A DNA stretch of 48,971 nucleotides from Pseudomonadota bacterium. Its GTDB lineage: Bacteria > Pseudomonadota > Gammaproteobacteria > Burkholderiales > Rhodocyclaceae. The DNA lies in NCBI GenBank assembly GCA_018262095.1, contig JAGTRW010000031.1:1-48971 (forward strand), written 5' to 3'. Below are positions 33,310-42,363 of the stretch, piece after piece (position 1 is the stretch's first letter; each line of letters starts with the position of its first letter). The position numbers were made by a program, and so were the translations under genes. Below the pieces are notes generated by a model. It was not told where the DNA came from and did no database searches. It was given only the letters and a program-made list of their open reading frames with translations.

Positions 33310-33399
33310 CGACGTCGCAGCGGCCAGTTCAAGCGTGCCCGGCGCGTCGCGGTTCACGCCTTATCTCCGATCAATGAAATCACCCGCGAGGGCAGTCTG

Positions 33400-34254
33400 A
33401 TGCAGCAACGCAGGATTAAAAATGCCCTGACCATCGACGTCGAGGATTATTTCCAGGTCTCGGCGTTTGCCCCGTACATTCCCCGAGACCAGTGGTCGGC
33501 GCGCGAATGTCGCGTCGAGCGCAATGTCGCGCGCATCCTGCAGATGCTCGACGACCACCGGACCAAGGCGACTTTCTTCGTGCTCGGCTGGATCGCCGAG
33601 CGCTATCCGCATCTGGTACGCAACATCGTCGATGGCGGCCATGAACTGGCGAGCCACGGCTATGGGCACGAGCGCGCCAGCGACCTCACCGAGGCTGCCT
33701 TTTTCGCCGATATCGATAGCGCCAAGAAGCTGCTTGAAGACCATTCTGGCGTCGAAATCAAGGGTTACCGCGCACCGAGCTTTTCGATCGGCGCGCCCAA
33801 TCTGTGGGCCTTCGACTGCCTGTTGCGCGCCGGTTACCGCTACAGTTCGAGCATCTACCCGATCCGTCACGATCACTATGGCATGCCCGACGCGCCGCGC
33901 TTCGGCCACCTGGTGCGGCCCGGCCTGCTCGAAGTGCCGCTGACCACCGCGCGCTGCTTTGAGCGAAACTGGCCGGCCAGCGGCGGCGGTTATTTCCGCC
34001 TGCTGCCCTACGCCGTGTCGCGTTGGCTGCTCAATCACGTCAACGCCAGCGATCGTCAGCCCGCGGTGTTCTATTTCCATCCCTGGGAGATCGACGCCGC
34101 GCAGCCGCGCGTCGCGGGAATCAGCGCCAAGGCGCGTTTCCGCCACTACCTCAATCTGCAGCGCACCGAGGCGCGCATCAGGCGGCTGCTGGCCGATTTC
34201 GACTGGGCGCCGATGGATCAGGTATTTCTTCTCGAAGCGGTCGTCAACCGATGA
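33400..34254 (+). CDS. XrtA-associated polysaccharide deacetylase
   Basis: 284 residues with a NodB homology domain. 'NALTIDVEDYFQVSAF' holds the catalytic Asp and metal Asp, 'KATFFVLGWIAERYP' and 'HELASHGYGHERAS' the zinc-binding His pair, and 'YRAPSFSIG' motif 3. C-terminal 'FYFHPWEID' holds another conserved His. These enzymes remove N-acetyl groups from polymer sugars. There is no signal peptide, as usual for the XrtA subgroup. The stop overlaps the FemAB start by four bases (ATGA). A 90-base gap, the largest in the operon, precedes it. Confidence 0.93.
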   Translation: MQQRRIKNALTIDVEDYFQVSAFAPYIPRDQWSARECRVERNVARILQMLDDHRTKATFFVLGWIAERYPHLVRNIVDGGHELASHGYGHERASDLTEAAFFADIDSAKKLLEDHSGVEIKGYRAPSFSIGAPNLWAFDCLLRAGYRYSSSIYPIRHDHYGMPDAPRFGHLVRPGLLEVPLTTARCFERNWPASGGGYFRLLPYAVSRWLLNHVNASDRQPAVFYFHPWEIDAAQPRVAGISAKARFRHYLNLQRTEARIRRLLADFDWAPMDQVFLLEAVVNR

Positions 34255-35333
34255 CGACCGGCGAAATTCAGGCCTCACTGCCGGCGGCGCCCGCGGGACT
34301 CGCCGTCAGGCGTCTGGCGCGCGGCGACGCGGCCGGCGCGGTGCGCTGGGACGATTTCGTCGCGCAATGCCCGGCCGCGACCTTCTTTCATCGGGCGGGA
34401 TGGCAGCAGATCGTCGGCGAGGTCTTTGGCCACCCGACGTATTTTCTCTACGCCGAGCGCGCCGGGGTCATCGAAGCCATCCTGCCGCTCGGTCACGTCA
34501 AGAGCCTGCTCTTCGGCAAGGCGCTGGTGGCGCTGCCGTTCGCGGTTTATGGCGGCGTCGCGGCCAACAGCGACGAAGCGGCAGCGGCGCTTGAGAGCGA
34601 GGCGCAGGCGATCGCCGTGCAGCTTGGCGTCGACCACCTCGAACTGCGCAACCTGCAGCCGCGCCACCCGCAGTGGCCGACGCAGACGCTCTACGTCTGT
34701 TTCCGCAAGGCGCTCTCGCCCGACGTCGACGCCAATATGCTGGCCATCCCGCGCAAGCAGCGCGCGATGGTGCGCAAGGGAATCAAGAACGGCTTGCGCA
34801 GCACGATCGATACGACGGTGGACCGGTTCTTTGCGCTCTACGCCGACAACGTCCATCGGCACGGTACGCCGGCCATGCCCAAGCGCTACTTCGCGGCGCT
34901 GCGCACAGTCTTCGGCAAGGACTGCGAGCTGCTGACCGTCGAGGACGCGAACGGGCGCGCGTTGAGCAGCGTACTGAGCTTTTATTTTCGCAACGAGGTC
35001 CTGCCGTACTACGCGGGTGACGACTTCTCGGCGCGCGAGCTGGCGGCCAACGACTTCAAGTACTGGGAGCTGATGCGACGCGCCTGCGAGCGCGGCGTCG
35101 AGATTTTCGACTACGGCCGCAGCAAGCAGGGCACCGGTTCGTACGCCTTCAAGAAGAACTGGGGCTTCGAGCCGCAGCCGCTGTTCTACGAATACTGCCT
35201 GTACAAGCACGAGCGCATTCCGCAGAACAACCCGTCGAACGCCAAGTATCGCCTGTTCATCGAAGCCTGGCGGCGCCTGCCGGTCGGCGTCGCCAACTGG
35301 CTCGGGCCGTTCATCGTGCGCAATCTGGGCTGA
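34251..35333 (+). CDS. FemAB-family XrtA/PEP-CTERM system-associated protein
   Basis: 360 residues; two GNAT-like halves of the FemAB fold. Features include 'CPAATFFHRAGWQQIVGEVF', 'LPFAVYGGVAANSDEA', 'IPRKQRAMVRKGIKNGL' and 'EIFDYGRSKQGTGSYAFKKN' followed by 'WGFEPQPL'. Classical FemAB proteins use aminoacyl-tRNA to add residues to peptidoglycan; this subgroup always sits in XrtA loci and may transfer an amino acid or acyl group onto the polymer or lipid intermediate. The frame is open from 34023, but the ATG at 34251, coupled to the deacetylase stop, is the natural start. Confidence 0.92.
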   Translation: MTTGEIQASLPAAPAGLAVRRLARGDAAGAVRWDDFVAQCPAATFFHRAGWQQIVGEVFGHPTYFLYAERAGVIEAILPLGHVKSLLFGKALVALPFAVYGGVAANSDEAAAALESEAQAIAVQLGVDHLELRNLQPRHPQWPTQTLYVCFRKALSPDVDANMLAIPRKQRAMVRKGIKNGLRSTIDTTVDRFFALYADNVHRHGTPAMPKRYFAALRTVFGKDCELLTVEDANGRALSSVLSFYFRNEVLPYYAGDDFSARELAANDFKYWELMRRACERGVEIFDYGRSKQGTGSYAFKKNWGFEPQPLFYEYCLYKHERIPQNNPSNAKYRLFIEAWRRLPVGVANWLGPFIVRNLG

Positions 35334-35341
35334 GGCTTGGC

Positions 35342-36556
35342 ATGAGCAATCTCCTCTATCTCGTCCATCGTCTGCCGTATCCGCCGAACAAGGGCGACAA
35401 GGTCCGTTCCTACCATCTGCTCAAGCATCTGGCGAGCCGGCACCGCGTGTTCCTCGGCACCTTCATCGACGATCCGGTCGACGAAGCCTACGTCGATAAA
35501 CTGCGGCCTTACTGCGCCGACCTCCATATCGCGCGGCTGTCGCCGCGCAGCGCCCGGCTGCGCAGCCTCAGCGGCCTGCTCGGCAACGAGGCGCTGACGC
35601 TTCCCTATTACCGCAATGGCGGCCTGCAGCGCTGGGTCGACCGCACGCTGCGCGAACACCGGATCGACGCCGCGGTGATTTTCTCGTCGGCGATGGCGCA
35701 ATACGTCCGGGCTGTCCCGCAGCTGCCGACGCTGGTCGATTTCGTCGACGTCGATTCGGCCAAATGGACGCAATACGCGCCCGAGCACCGCTGGCCCTTG
35801 TCCTGGCTTTACCGGCGCGAGGGCAGGCGCTTGCTGGCCTTCGAACGGGAGGTCGCAGCGCGCGCGCAGCACTCGTTCTTCGTCACCGACAACGAGGCCG
35901 AGCTCTTCCTGGGGAGCGCGCCCGAGTCGAGAGCGCGCGTCAGCGCGATGTGCAACGGCGTCGACGCCGAGTATTTTTCGCCCGAACACGCGCTGGCCTC
36001 GCCGTACGCGGCCGGCGAAATCCCGCTGGTGTTTACCGGCGCGATGGATTACTGGCCGAATATCGACGCCGTGAGCTGGTTCGCCGGCGAAATCTTTCCG
36101 CTGCTGCGCGCGCGCCGGCCGGGGCTTCGCTTCTACATCGTCGGCCGCAGCCCGACGCCAGCAGTCAGCGCGCTGGCCGGCGACGACGTCCATGTCACCG
36201 GCAGCGTCGACGACGTGCGCCCGTATCTGCAGCACGCCGCGCTCGTCGTCGCGCCGCTGCGCCTGGCGCGTGGCATCCAGAACAAGGTGCTCGAAGCGAT
36301 GGCCATGGGGCAGGCGGTGGTCGCCTCGCAGCAATGCGCGGGCGCCGTCGACGCCGTCCCCGGCTGGGATTTCCTGACCGCGGGAAGCGTCGACGACTAT
36401 GTGCACGAAATCGAATCGCTGCTGGCCGATCCCGAGCGTGCCGCGACCATCGGCCTGGCCGCGCGCGCGCAGGTCGTCGCGCGTTACAGTTGGGCCGCCC
36501 ATCTGGCGGGAATCGACTGCTTTCTCGACGCCCCGGCCCTGGACGCCGCGCGATGA
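35342..36556 (+). CDS. XrtA-associated glycosyltransferase family 4 (TIGR03087/stp1-like)
   Basis: 404 residues. N-terminal GT-B half begins 'NLLYLVHRLPYPPNKGDKVR', the signature of the stp1 subgroup. The C-terminal half has 'VFTGAMDYWPNIDAVSWFAG', 'HVTGSVDDVRPYLQHAALVV' and the nucleotide-sugar site 'GIQNKVLEAMAMGQAVVAS'. It adds a sugar to the lipid-linked repeat unit at the cytoplasmic face. Spaced eight bases from FemAB and overlapping xrtA by four bases. Confidence 0.9.
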   Translation: MSNLLYLVHRLPYPPNKGDKVRSYHLLKHLASRHRVFLGTFIDDPVDEAYVDKLRPYCADLHIARLSPRSARLRSLSGLLGNEALTLPYYRNGGLQRWVDRTLREHRIDAAVIFSSAMAQYVRAVPQLPTLVDFVDVDSAKWTQYAPEHRWPLSWLYRREGRRLLAFEREVAARAQHSFFVTDNEAELFLGSAPESRARVSAMCNGVDAEYFSPEHALASPYAAGEIPLVFTGAMDYWPNIDAVSWFAGEIFPLLRARRPGLRFYIVGRSPTPAVSALAGDDVHVTGSVDDVRPYLQHAALVVAPLRLARGIQNKVLEAMAMGQAVVASQQCAGAVDAVPGWDFLTAGSVDDYVHEIESLLADPERAATIGLAARAQVVARYSWAAHLAGIDCFLDAPALDAAR

Positions 36557-38133
36557 ACGCGCTGCCCGCGCCAGACACCGACCGCGCACGCTGGCCGCGC
36601 GCGTTGGCGACGCTCATCGTGCTGCTCTTCGCCATCGTGCTGCTCTATCGTTCGACGGCGCTGTCGATGGTCGCCATCTGGCTGCGCAGTGAAACCTTCA
36701 ACCACGCCTTTGTTGTTGCGCCGATCAGCTTGTGGCTGATCTGGCGGCGGCGCGATGAGCTGGCGCAGCAAACGCCGCGTCCCTCGCTGTGGACGCTGGG
36801 CGCGCTGGCCGCGGCGGGACTCTTCTGGCTGCTCGGCGAACTGGCGACGGTCGGCGTCGTCGCGCAGTTCGCGCTGACCAGCATGCTGCTGCTCTGCGTT
36901 CCGGCGCTGCTCGGCTGGCCGGTCGCGCGGTGCATCGCTTTTCCGCTGGCGTTTGTCTATTTCGCCGTTCCCTTCGGCGAGTTCGCGATGCCGCAACTGA
37001 TGGAGTGGACGGCGGATTTTACCGTCCTCGGCTTGCGCCTGAGCGGCATCCCGGTCTACCGCGAAGGCCTCGAGTTCGTCATTCCGTCGGGCAACTGGTC
37101 GGTGATCGAGGCCTGCAGCGGCGTTCGCTACCTGATCGCGTCGCTGATGCTGGGCACGCTGTTCGCCTACCTGAGCTATCGCTCATTCTGGCGGCGCGCC
37201 ATTTTTATCGGCGTCTCGTTGCTCGTTCCGCTGCTCGCCAACTGGCTGCGCGCCTATGTCATCGTCATGCTCGGCCATTTTTCCGGAAACACGCTGGCCA
37301 CCGGCGTCGATCACCTGATCTACGGCTGGCTGTTTTTCGGCGTGGTGATTCTGCTGATGTTCGTCATCGGCAATCGCTGGGCCGAACCCGAAGCGGCGGC
37401 GACCGTTGCGCCAGCGCCAGCGGTCGCCGGCGGCGCAGCGGTCGGCGCTGCCGGCCTCGGCGTCTACGCCGTGCTGGCCTTCGCCGTGCTGGCGATCGCG
37501 CCGCTCGCGCAGTTCGCCATCGAACGCGGCGCGCCGGCGACGGTTCCCGTGCTGCCGATCATGAGCCAACTCGAAGACAGTTGGCAGAAGGTTGACGGCG
37601 CGTTGTCGCCGGCGTGGCAGCCCGCCTTCGTCAATCCCTCGGCGCAAAGCAATACGCTCTATGCCGCGCACGGCCAGCTGGTCGGTCTGTATCTGGGCTA
37701 TTACCGCCGGCAGAACGGCGAGCGCAAGCTGATCAGTTCGGAGAACGTTCTGGTCAGGAGCCAGGATGCGGTCTGGGCGGTGGTTTCGTCGGGCCAGGCA
37801 CCGCTTTCGTTCGCCGGCAAGGAGATCACCGCGCGCAGCGCCGAACTGCGCGCCGGCAGCGCGCAGGCTGAATCGCTGCGTCTCTCGGTGCGTCAGCTGT
37901 ACTGGATCAACGGCCGGCTGACCCGCAGCGACCCTCTCGCCAAGCTCTACACGGCGCTGCTGCAATTGACCGGGCACGGCGACGACTCGGCGGTGATCAT
38001 CCTCTACGCGCCCAAGGACCAGGCAGGCGGCGGCGCGCGCGCGCTGGCCGACTTCGCCCAGGCCAACTCGGCGCGTATCGTCAAGCTGCTCGCCGACGTG
38101 CGCGCTTCGCGCTCACCAGCGCTTCAGGAATAA
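36553..38133 (+). CDS. xrtA: Exosortase A fused to EpsI domain
   Basis: 526 residues. Residues ~1-275 are a polytopic (about eight TM) exosortase with the three catalytic residues visible: C188 in IEACSGVRY, R233 in LANWLRAY and H254 in GVDHLIYGW. Residues ~290-526 form the EpsI (DUF3485) periplasmic domain, with 'WQKVDGALSPAWQPAF', 'LYLGYYRRQNGERKLISSEN' and 'VRQLYWINGR'. XrtA is a membrane cysteine protease that cleaves PEP-CTERM tails, likely transpeptidating them. The frame is open from 35764 but ATG 36553, coupled (ATGA) to the glycosyltransferase stop, is the true start. The target encoded nearby is the protein at 26507-27286. Confidence 0.95.
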   Translation: MNALPAPDTDRARWPRALATLIVLLFAIVLLYRSTALSMVAIWLRSETFNHAFVVAPISLWLIWRRRDELAQQTPRPSLWTLGALAAAGLFWLLGELATVGVVAQFALTSMLLLCVPALLGWPVARCIAFPLAFVYFAVPFGEFAMPQLMEWTADFTVLGLRLSGIPVYREGLEFVIPSGNWSVIEACSGVRYLIASLMLGTLFAYLSYRSFWRRAIFIGVSLLVPLLANWLRAYVIVMLGHFSGNTLATGVDHLIYGWLFFGVVILLMFVIGNRWAEPEAAATVAPAPAVAGGAAVGAAGLGVYAVLAFAVLAIAPLAQFAIERGAPATVPVLPIMSQLEDSWQKVDGALSPAWQPAFVNPSAQSNTLYAAHGQLVGLYLGYYRRQNGERKLISSENVLVRSQDAVWAVVSSGQAPLSFAGKEITARSAELRAGSAQAESLRLSVRQLYWINGRLTRSDPLAKLYTALLQLTGHGDDSAVIILYAPKDQAGGGARALADFAQANSARIVKLLADVRASRSPALQE

Positions 38134-38138
38134 ATCTC

Positions 38139-40052
38139 ATGTGCGGAATTTCAGGCCTCTTCGATACTTGCGGCAAGCGCGATTTTTCCCGCGATCTGCT
38201 GCGCCGGATCAACGACATTCAGGCCCATCGCGGCCCCGATGAATCGGGAATCCACCTCGAGCCCGGCGTCGCGCTGGCGCACCGGCGGCTGTCGGTGATC
38301 GACCTGTCGACCGGGCAGCAGCCGCTGTTCAACGAGGATGGCTCGGTGTGCGTCGTCTTCAACGGCGAAATCTACAATTTCCGCGAACTTGTCGCCGAAC
38401 TCGAGCAACTCGGTCATCGCTTCGCCACGCGCAGCGACACCGAGGTCATCGTGCACGCCTGGGAATCCTGGGGCGCCGCGTGCGTCGAGCATTTTCGCGG
38501 GATGTTCGCCTTCGTGCTGTGGGACCGCCGCCAGCAGACGCTGTTCATGGCGCGCGATCGCCTGGGCGTCAAACCGCTGTTCTACAGCCTGCTCGACGAC
38601 GGCACGCTGGTCTTCGGCTCCGAACTCAAGGTGTTGACCGCGCATCCCGGCTTTGCGCGCGAGCTCGATCCGCTGGCCGTCGAAGAGTACTTCGCGCTCG
38701 GCTACGTCTCCGACCTGCGCAGCATCTATCAGCGCGCGTGCAAGCTGCCGGCGGCGCATACCTTGACGCTGAAGACCGGGCAGCGCGTCATGCCGGCGGC
38801 CGAAGCCTACTGGGACGTGCGCTTCACGCTCGACAGCCCGCTCTCGCTGGCGCAGGCGCAGGAAGAGCTGCTCGCGCGCGTCGACGACGCGGTGCGTTCG
38901 CGCATGATCGCCGACGTGCCGCTCGGCGCCTTCCTTTCGGGCGGCGTCGATTCGAGCGCGGTGGTGGCGAGCATGGCCGGCGCGTCGACGAGCGCGGTGC
39001 GCACCTGCGCGATCGGCTTCGACGATCCTGATTTCAACGAATCCGATTTCGCGCGCGAGGTCGCCGAGCGTTACCACACCGAACACCACCTGCACGTCGT
39101 CGGCAACGACAATTTCGACCTGATCGACACGCTGGCCTGGCTCTACGACGAACCCTTCGCCGACGCCTCGGCGTTTCCGACCTACCGCGTCTGCCAATTG
39201 GCGCGCCAGCACGTGACCGTCGCGCTGTCGGGTGACGGCGGCGACGAGAGCTTCGGCGGCTACCGCCGCTACCGGCTGCACGCGAACGAAGAGCGCGCGC
39301 GCGCGATGCTGCCGCTGGCGCTGCGCCGCCCGCTGTTCGGCGCGCTCGGCCGGTTCTATCCCAAGGCCGACTGGGCGCCGCAGGTCTTGCGCGCCAAGAC
39401 GACGCTGCAGGCGCTGGCCTACGATTCGGTCGAAGCCTATATGCACAGCATGTCGCTGCTGCGCGTAGATGAGCGCGAGCAGCTCTATTCGCCGGGTTTC
39501 AAGAAACAGCTGGCGGGCTACCGCGCGCTCGACGTCTTCCGCCATTACGCCAAGGGCGCCGGCACCGACGACTCGCTGGCGCTGATCCAGTACCTCGATT
39601 ACAAGACCTGGCTGGTCGGCGACATCAACACCAAGGTCGATCGCGCGAGCATGGCGCATGCGCTCGAAGTGCGCGAGCCGCTGATGGATCACCAACTCGT
39701 CGAATGGCTGGCGACGCTGCCGTCGAACCTTAAGATCCGCGATCGGCAGGGCAAATGGCTGTTCAAGAAGGCCAACGAATCGCGTCTGCCGAACGACGTG
39801 CTCTATCGCCCGAAAATGGGTTTCTCGGTGCCGCTCGCCAAGTGGCTGCGCGGACCGCTCGCCGAGCGCGCGCGCGCAGCGATCCTCGGCCAGCGGCTCG
39901 CCGACACCGGCTATTTCGACCGGCGAACGCTCGAAGCGATGCTCGCGCGGCACCACAGCGGACGGCGCGACCACTCGGCGGCGCTATGGATGCTGCTGAT
40001 GTTCGAGGCCTTCCTGCGCAACGCCGGACAGGCGGCGCCAAGCCATGGGTGA
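38139..40052 (+). CDS. XrtA/PEP-CTERM-associated amidotransferase (asparagine synthase-like)
   Basis: 637 residues. Class-II glutamine amidotransferase domain ~2-215 with the nucleophile C2 (MCGISGLFD), 'RGPDESG' and 'FNGEIYNFREL'. AsnB-type ATP-pyrophosphatase domain ~235-600 with the PP-loop 'AFLSGGVDSSAVVA' (~266), 'SGDGGDESFGGYRRYR' and 'MGFSVPLAKWLRG'. It uses glutamine and ATP to amidate a carboxylate. In XrtA loci the acceptor is thought to be a sugar acid of the polymer rather than aspartate; this is inference from context. Starts five bases after xrtA and overlaps the next gene by eight bases. Confidence 0.93.
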   Translation: MCGISGLFDTCGKRDFSRDLLRRINDIQAHRGPDESGIHLEPGVALAHRRLSVIDLSTGQQPLFNEDGSVCVVFNGEIYNFRELVAELEQLGHRFATRSDTEVIVHAWESWGAACVEHFRGMFAFVLWDRRQQTLFMARDRLGVKPLFYSLLDDGTLVFGSELKVLTAHPGFARELDPLAVEEYFALGYVSDLRSIYQRACKLPAAHTLTLKTGQRVMPAAEAYWDVRFTLDSPLSLAQAQEELLARVDDAVRSRMIADVPLGAFLSGGVDSSAVVASMAGASTSAVRTCAIGFDDPDFNESDFAREVAERYHTEHHLHVVGNDNFDLIDTLAWLYDEPFADASAFPTYRVCQLARQHVTVALSGDGGDESFGGYRRYRLHANEERARAMLPLALRRPLFGALGRFYPKADWAPQVLRAKTTLQALAYDSVEAYMHSMSLLRVDEREQLYSPGFKKQLAGYRALDVFRHYAKGAGTDDSLALIQYLDYKTWLVGDINTKVDRASMAHALEVREPLMDHQLVEWLATLPSNLKIRDRQGKWLFKKANESRLPNDVLYRPKMGFSVPLAKWLRGPLAERARAAILGQRLADTGYFDRRTLEAMLARHHSGRRDHSAALWMLLMFEAFLRNAGQAAPSHG

Positions 40053-41193
40053 GCGCCGCCGCATCGTGCACGTGGTCTACAACTTCGCCATCGGCGGGCT
40101 CGAGAACGTCATCGTCCAGCTGATCAACGGCCTGCCGGCCGACGAGTTCGAGCACGTCGTCGTTTCGCTGACCGGGATCAGCGACCTCAAACGGCGCATC
40201 GTTCGCCACGACGTGCGCTTCATCGCGTTGGGCAAGAAGCCGGGCCACGCCGTGGCGCTCTATCCGCGCATCACCCGGCTGCTGCGCGAACTTGAGCCCG
40301 ACGTCCTGCATACCTGCAACCTCGCCGCGCTCGAAATCGTCCCGCTCGGCTGGCTGGCGCGCGTTCCGCTGCGCATCCACGCCGAGCACGGCTGGGACGC
40401 GCACGATCCGGACGGCAGCAATCCACGCTATCGCCTGCTGCGCCGCTGCTACAGACCCTTCGTCAGCCATTACATTTCGGTCTCGCAGGATCTTGACCGC
40501 TATCTGGGCGACGCCGTCGGCGTTCCCGCCGCGCGTCGTTCGCTGATCGCCAACGGCGTCGATACGCGCCGCTTTGCGCCGGCGACCCCGGCCACTCGCG
40601 GCGGCGCGGCGCTCGCCGGCTGCCCGTTTACGCCTGGCCAGCACTGGCTGATCGGCACCGTCGGCCGCCTGCAGAGCGTCAAGAATCAGCCGCTCTTGGC
40701 GCGCGCCTTCGTGCGCCTGGTGCGCGAGCACCCGCAGGCGCGCGATTGTCTGCGTCTGCTGATCATCGGCGAAGGGCCGCTGCGCGGCGAGACCGAAGCG
40801 ATCCTGGCGGCCGCGGGTTGCCTGGCGTTGAGTTGGCTGCCCGGCGCGCGCGACGACGTCGCGCAGATCATGCAGCGGCTCGACTGCTTCGTGCTGCCGT
40901 CGCAGGCCGAGGGCACCTCGTGCACGCTGCAGGAGGCGATGGCCTGCGCGCTGCCGGTCGTCGCCACCGCGGTCGGCGGCACGCCGCAGCTGGTCGATGA
41001 AGGCGTCACCGGCTACCTTGTTCCTGCGGACGACGAGGCGGCGATGGCTGACGCCATCTGGAAACTCTACAGCGACCCGCTGGCGGCCAAACGCCAGGGG
41101 CAGAGCGCGCGCCGGCGCGCCGTCGAATCCTTTGCGCTGGCGGGAATGATCGCGCGCTACCGGGCGCTGTTTCTGTCAGAGCGGGGCGCCTGA
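40045..41193 (+). CDS. XrtA-associated glycosyltransferase family 4 (TIGR03088/stp2-like)
   Basis: 382 residues, GT-B fold. 'RRIVHVVYNFAIGGLENVIV' is the recognisable N-terminal motif of the stp2 subgroup, and 'LRIHAEHGWDAHDPDGSN' is also typical. The donor-site half has 'IGTVGRLQSVKNQPLL', 'LPSQAEGTSCTLQEAMACAL' with 'PVVATAVGGTPQLVDEG'. It builds the repeat unit of the exopolysaccharide at the inner face of the membrane. The start overlaps the amidotransferase stop by eight bases. Confidence 0.9.
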   Translation: MGERRRIVHVVYNFAIGGLENVIVQLINGLPADEFEHVVVSLTGISDLKRRIVRHDVRFIALGKKPGHAVALYPRITRLLRELEPDVLHTCNLAALEIVPLGWLARVPLRIHAEHGWDAHDPDGSNPRYRLLRRCYRPFVSHYISVSQDLDRYLGDAVGVPAARRSLIANGVDTRRFAPATPATRGGAALAGCPFTPGQHWLIGTVGRLQSVKNQPLLARAFVRLVREHPQARDCLRLLIIGEGPLRGETEAILAAAGCLALSWLPGARDDVAQIMQRLDCFVLPSQAEGTSCTLQEAMACALPVVATAVGGTPQLVDEGVTGYLVPADDEAAMADAIWKLYSDPLAAKRQGQSARRRAVESFALAGMIARYRALFLSERGA

Positions 41194-41196
41194 ACG

Positions 41197-42363
41197 ATGA
41201 AGATTCTCTACCACCACCGCACGGCGTCGAAGGACGGCCAGGCCGTGCATATCGAAGAGATGGTCGCCGCGCTGCGCGCGCTCGGCAACGAGGTGCTGAT
41301 CGTCGCGCCGGCGGTCGGCGGCGACGGCGCGATGGGCGGCAAGCTCGGCTGGGTGCATCGGCTCAAGGACGCCCTGCCGCGCGCGCTCTACGAGTTGCTC
41401 GAACTCGCTTATACGCTGCTCGCCTATCGCCAGCTCAAGGCCGCCGCCGATGCGTTCCGGCCCGATTTCATCTACGAGCGCTACAACCTCTTCCTGCTCG
41501 CCGGCGTCATGCTCAGCCGGCGTTCGAAAATCCCGCTGCTGCTCGAGGTCAACTCGCCGCTGGTCTATGAGCGCTCGCAACACAGCGGCGGCTTGGCGCT
41601 CAAGGCGCTAGCGCGCTGGGCCGAGGCCACCGCCTGGCGCGGCGCGCGCTGGGTGCTGCCGGTGACGCAGGTGCTCGCCACGCACGCGCAGGCGTACGGC
41701 GTTGCGCGCGAACGCATCGCGGTGATCGCCAACGGCATCAACGAGGCGCACTTCACGAACGCGCCGGCGCCCGACGCGGCGCGGCAGACGCTGGGACTCT
41801 CTGGCAGCCTGGTGCTCGGCTTTACCGGTTTCGTGCGGCAGTGGCATGGCGTCGATCGCGTGATCCGCTGGATGGCTTCGCCGGCAGCGCCGGCCAACGC
41901 CTTCCTGCTCGTCGTCGGCGACGGCCCGGTGCGCGCCGAGCTCGAGGCACTGGCCGGCGAGCTCGGCATCGCAGCGCGCGTGCGCTTTACCGGGGTCGTC
42001 GCGCGCGACGAGATTCCGCGCTACGTCGCCGCCTTCGACATCGCCCTGCAACCGGCGGTGACCGCCTACGCGTCGCCGCTCAAGCTGATGGAATACCTGG
42101 TGCTGGGCAAGGCCATCATCGCGCCGCGCGAGCCCAACCTGCTCGAGATCCTGAGCGACGGCGAGAACGCCTTGATGTTCGCCGGCGAGCAAGCGGGCGG
42201 GCTCGAAGATGCGCTGTCGGCACTGTGCGCCGACGCCGGATTGCGTGCGCGGCTGGGCGCCGGCGCCAAGCGCAGCATCGGCGAGCGCCAGCTGACCTGG
42301 AACGCCAACGCGGCGCGCGTCATCGCGCTGGCACGGGGAGCGATCGATGATCCGCGGCCTTGA
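41197..42363 (+). CDS. Glycosyltransferase family 4
   Basis: 388 residues, GT-B. 'MKILYHHRTASKDGQAVHIE' resembles another XrtA-linked glycosyltransferase group. 'DFIYERYNLF', 'LEVNSPLVYER', 'VIANGINEAHF' and the C-terminal 'ALQPAVTAYASPLKLMEYLV' with 'KAIIAPREPN' complete the fold. The donor motif E-x7-E is replaced by the 'SPLKLMEY' variant common to this branch. Three bases after the previous gene and overlapping the acyltransferase by 17 bases. Sugar unknown. Confidence 0.87.
   Translation: MKILYHHRTASKDGQAVHIEEMVAALRALGNEVLIVAPAVGGDGAMGGKLGWVHRLKDALPRALYELLELAYTLLAYRQLKAAADAFRPDFIYERYNLFLLAGVMLSRRSKIPLLLEVNSPLVYERSQHSGGLALKALARWAEATAWRGARWVLPVTQVLATHAQAYGVARERIAVIANGINEAHFTNAPAPDAARQTLGLSGSLVLGFTGFVRQWHGVDRVIRWMASPAAPANAFLLVVGDGPVRAELEALAGELGIAARVRFTGVVARDEIPRYVAAFDIALQPAVTAYASPLKLMEYLVLGKAIIAPREPNLLEILSDGENALMFAGEQAGGLEDALSALCADAGLRARLGAGAKRSIGERQLTWNANAARVIALARGAIDDPRP

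Noticed and set aside
38151-39974. 607-residue open frame on the minus strand
   Set aside because: Lies wholly antisense to the amidotransferase gene, low complexity, no recognisable motif.
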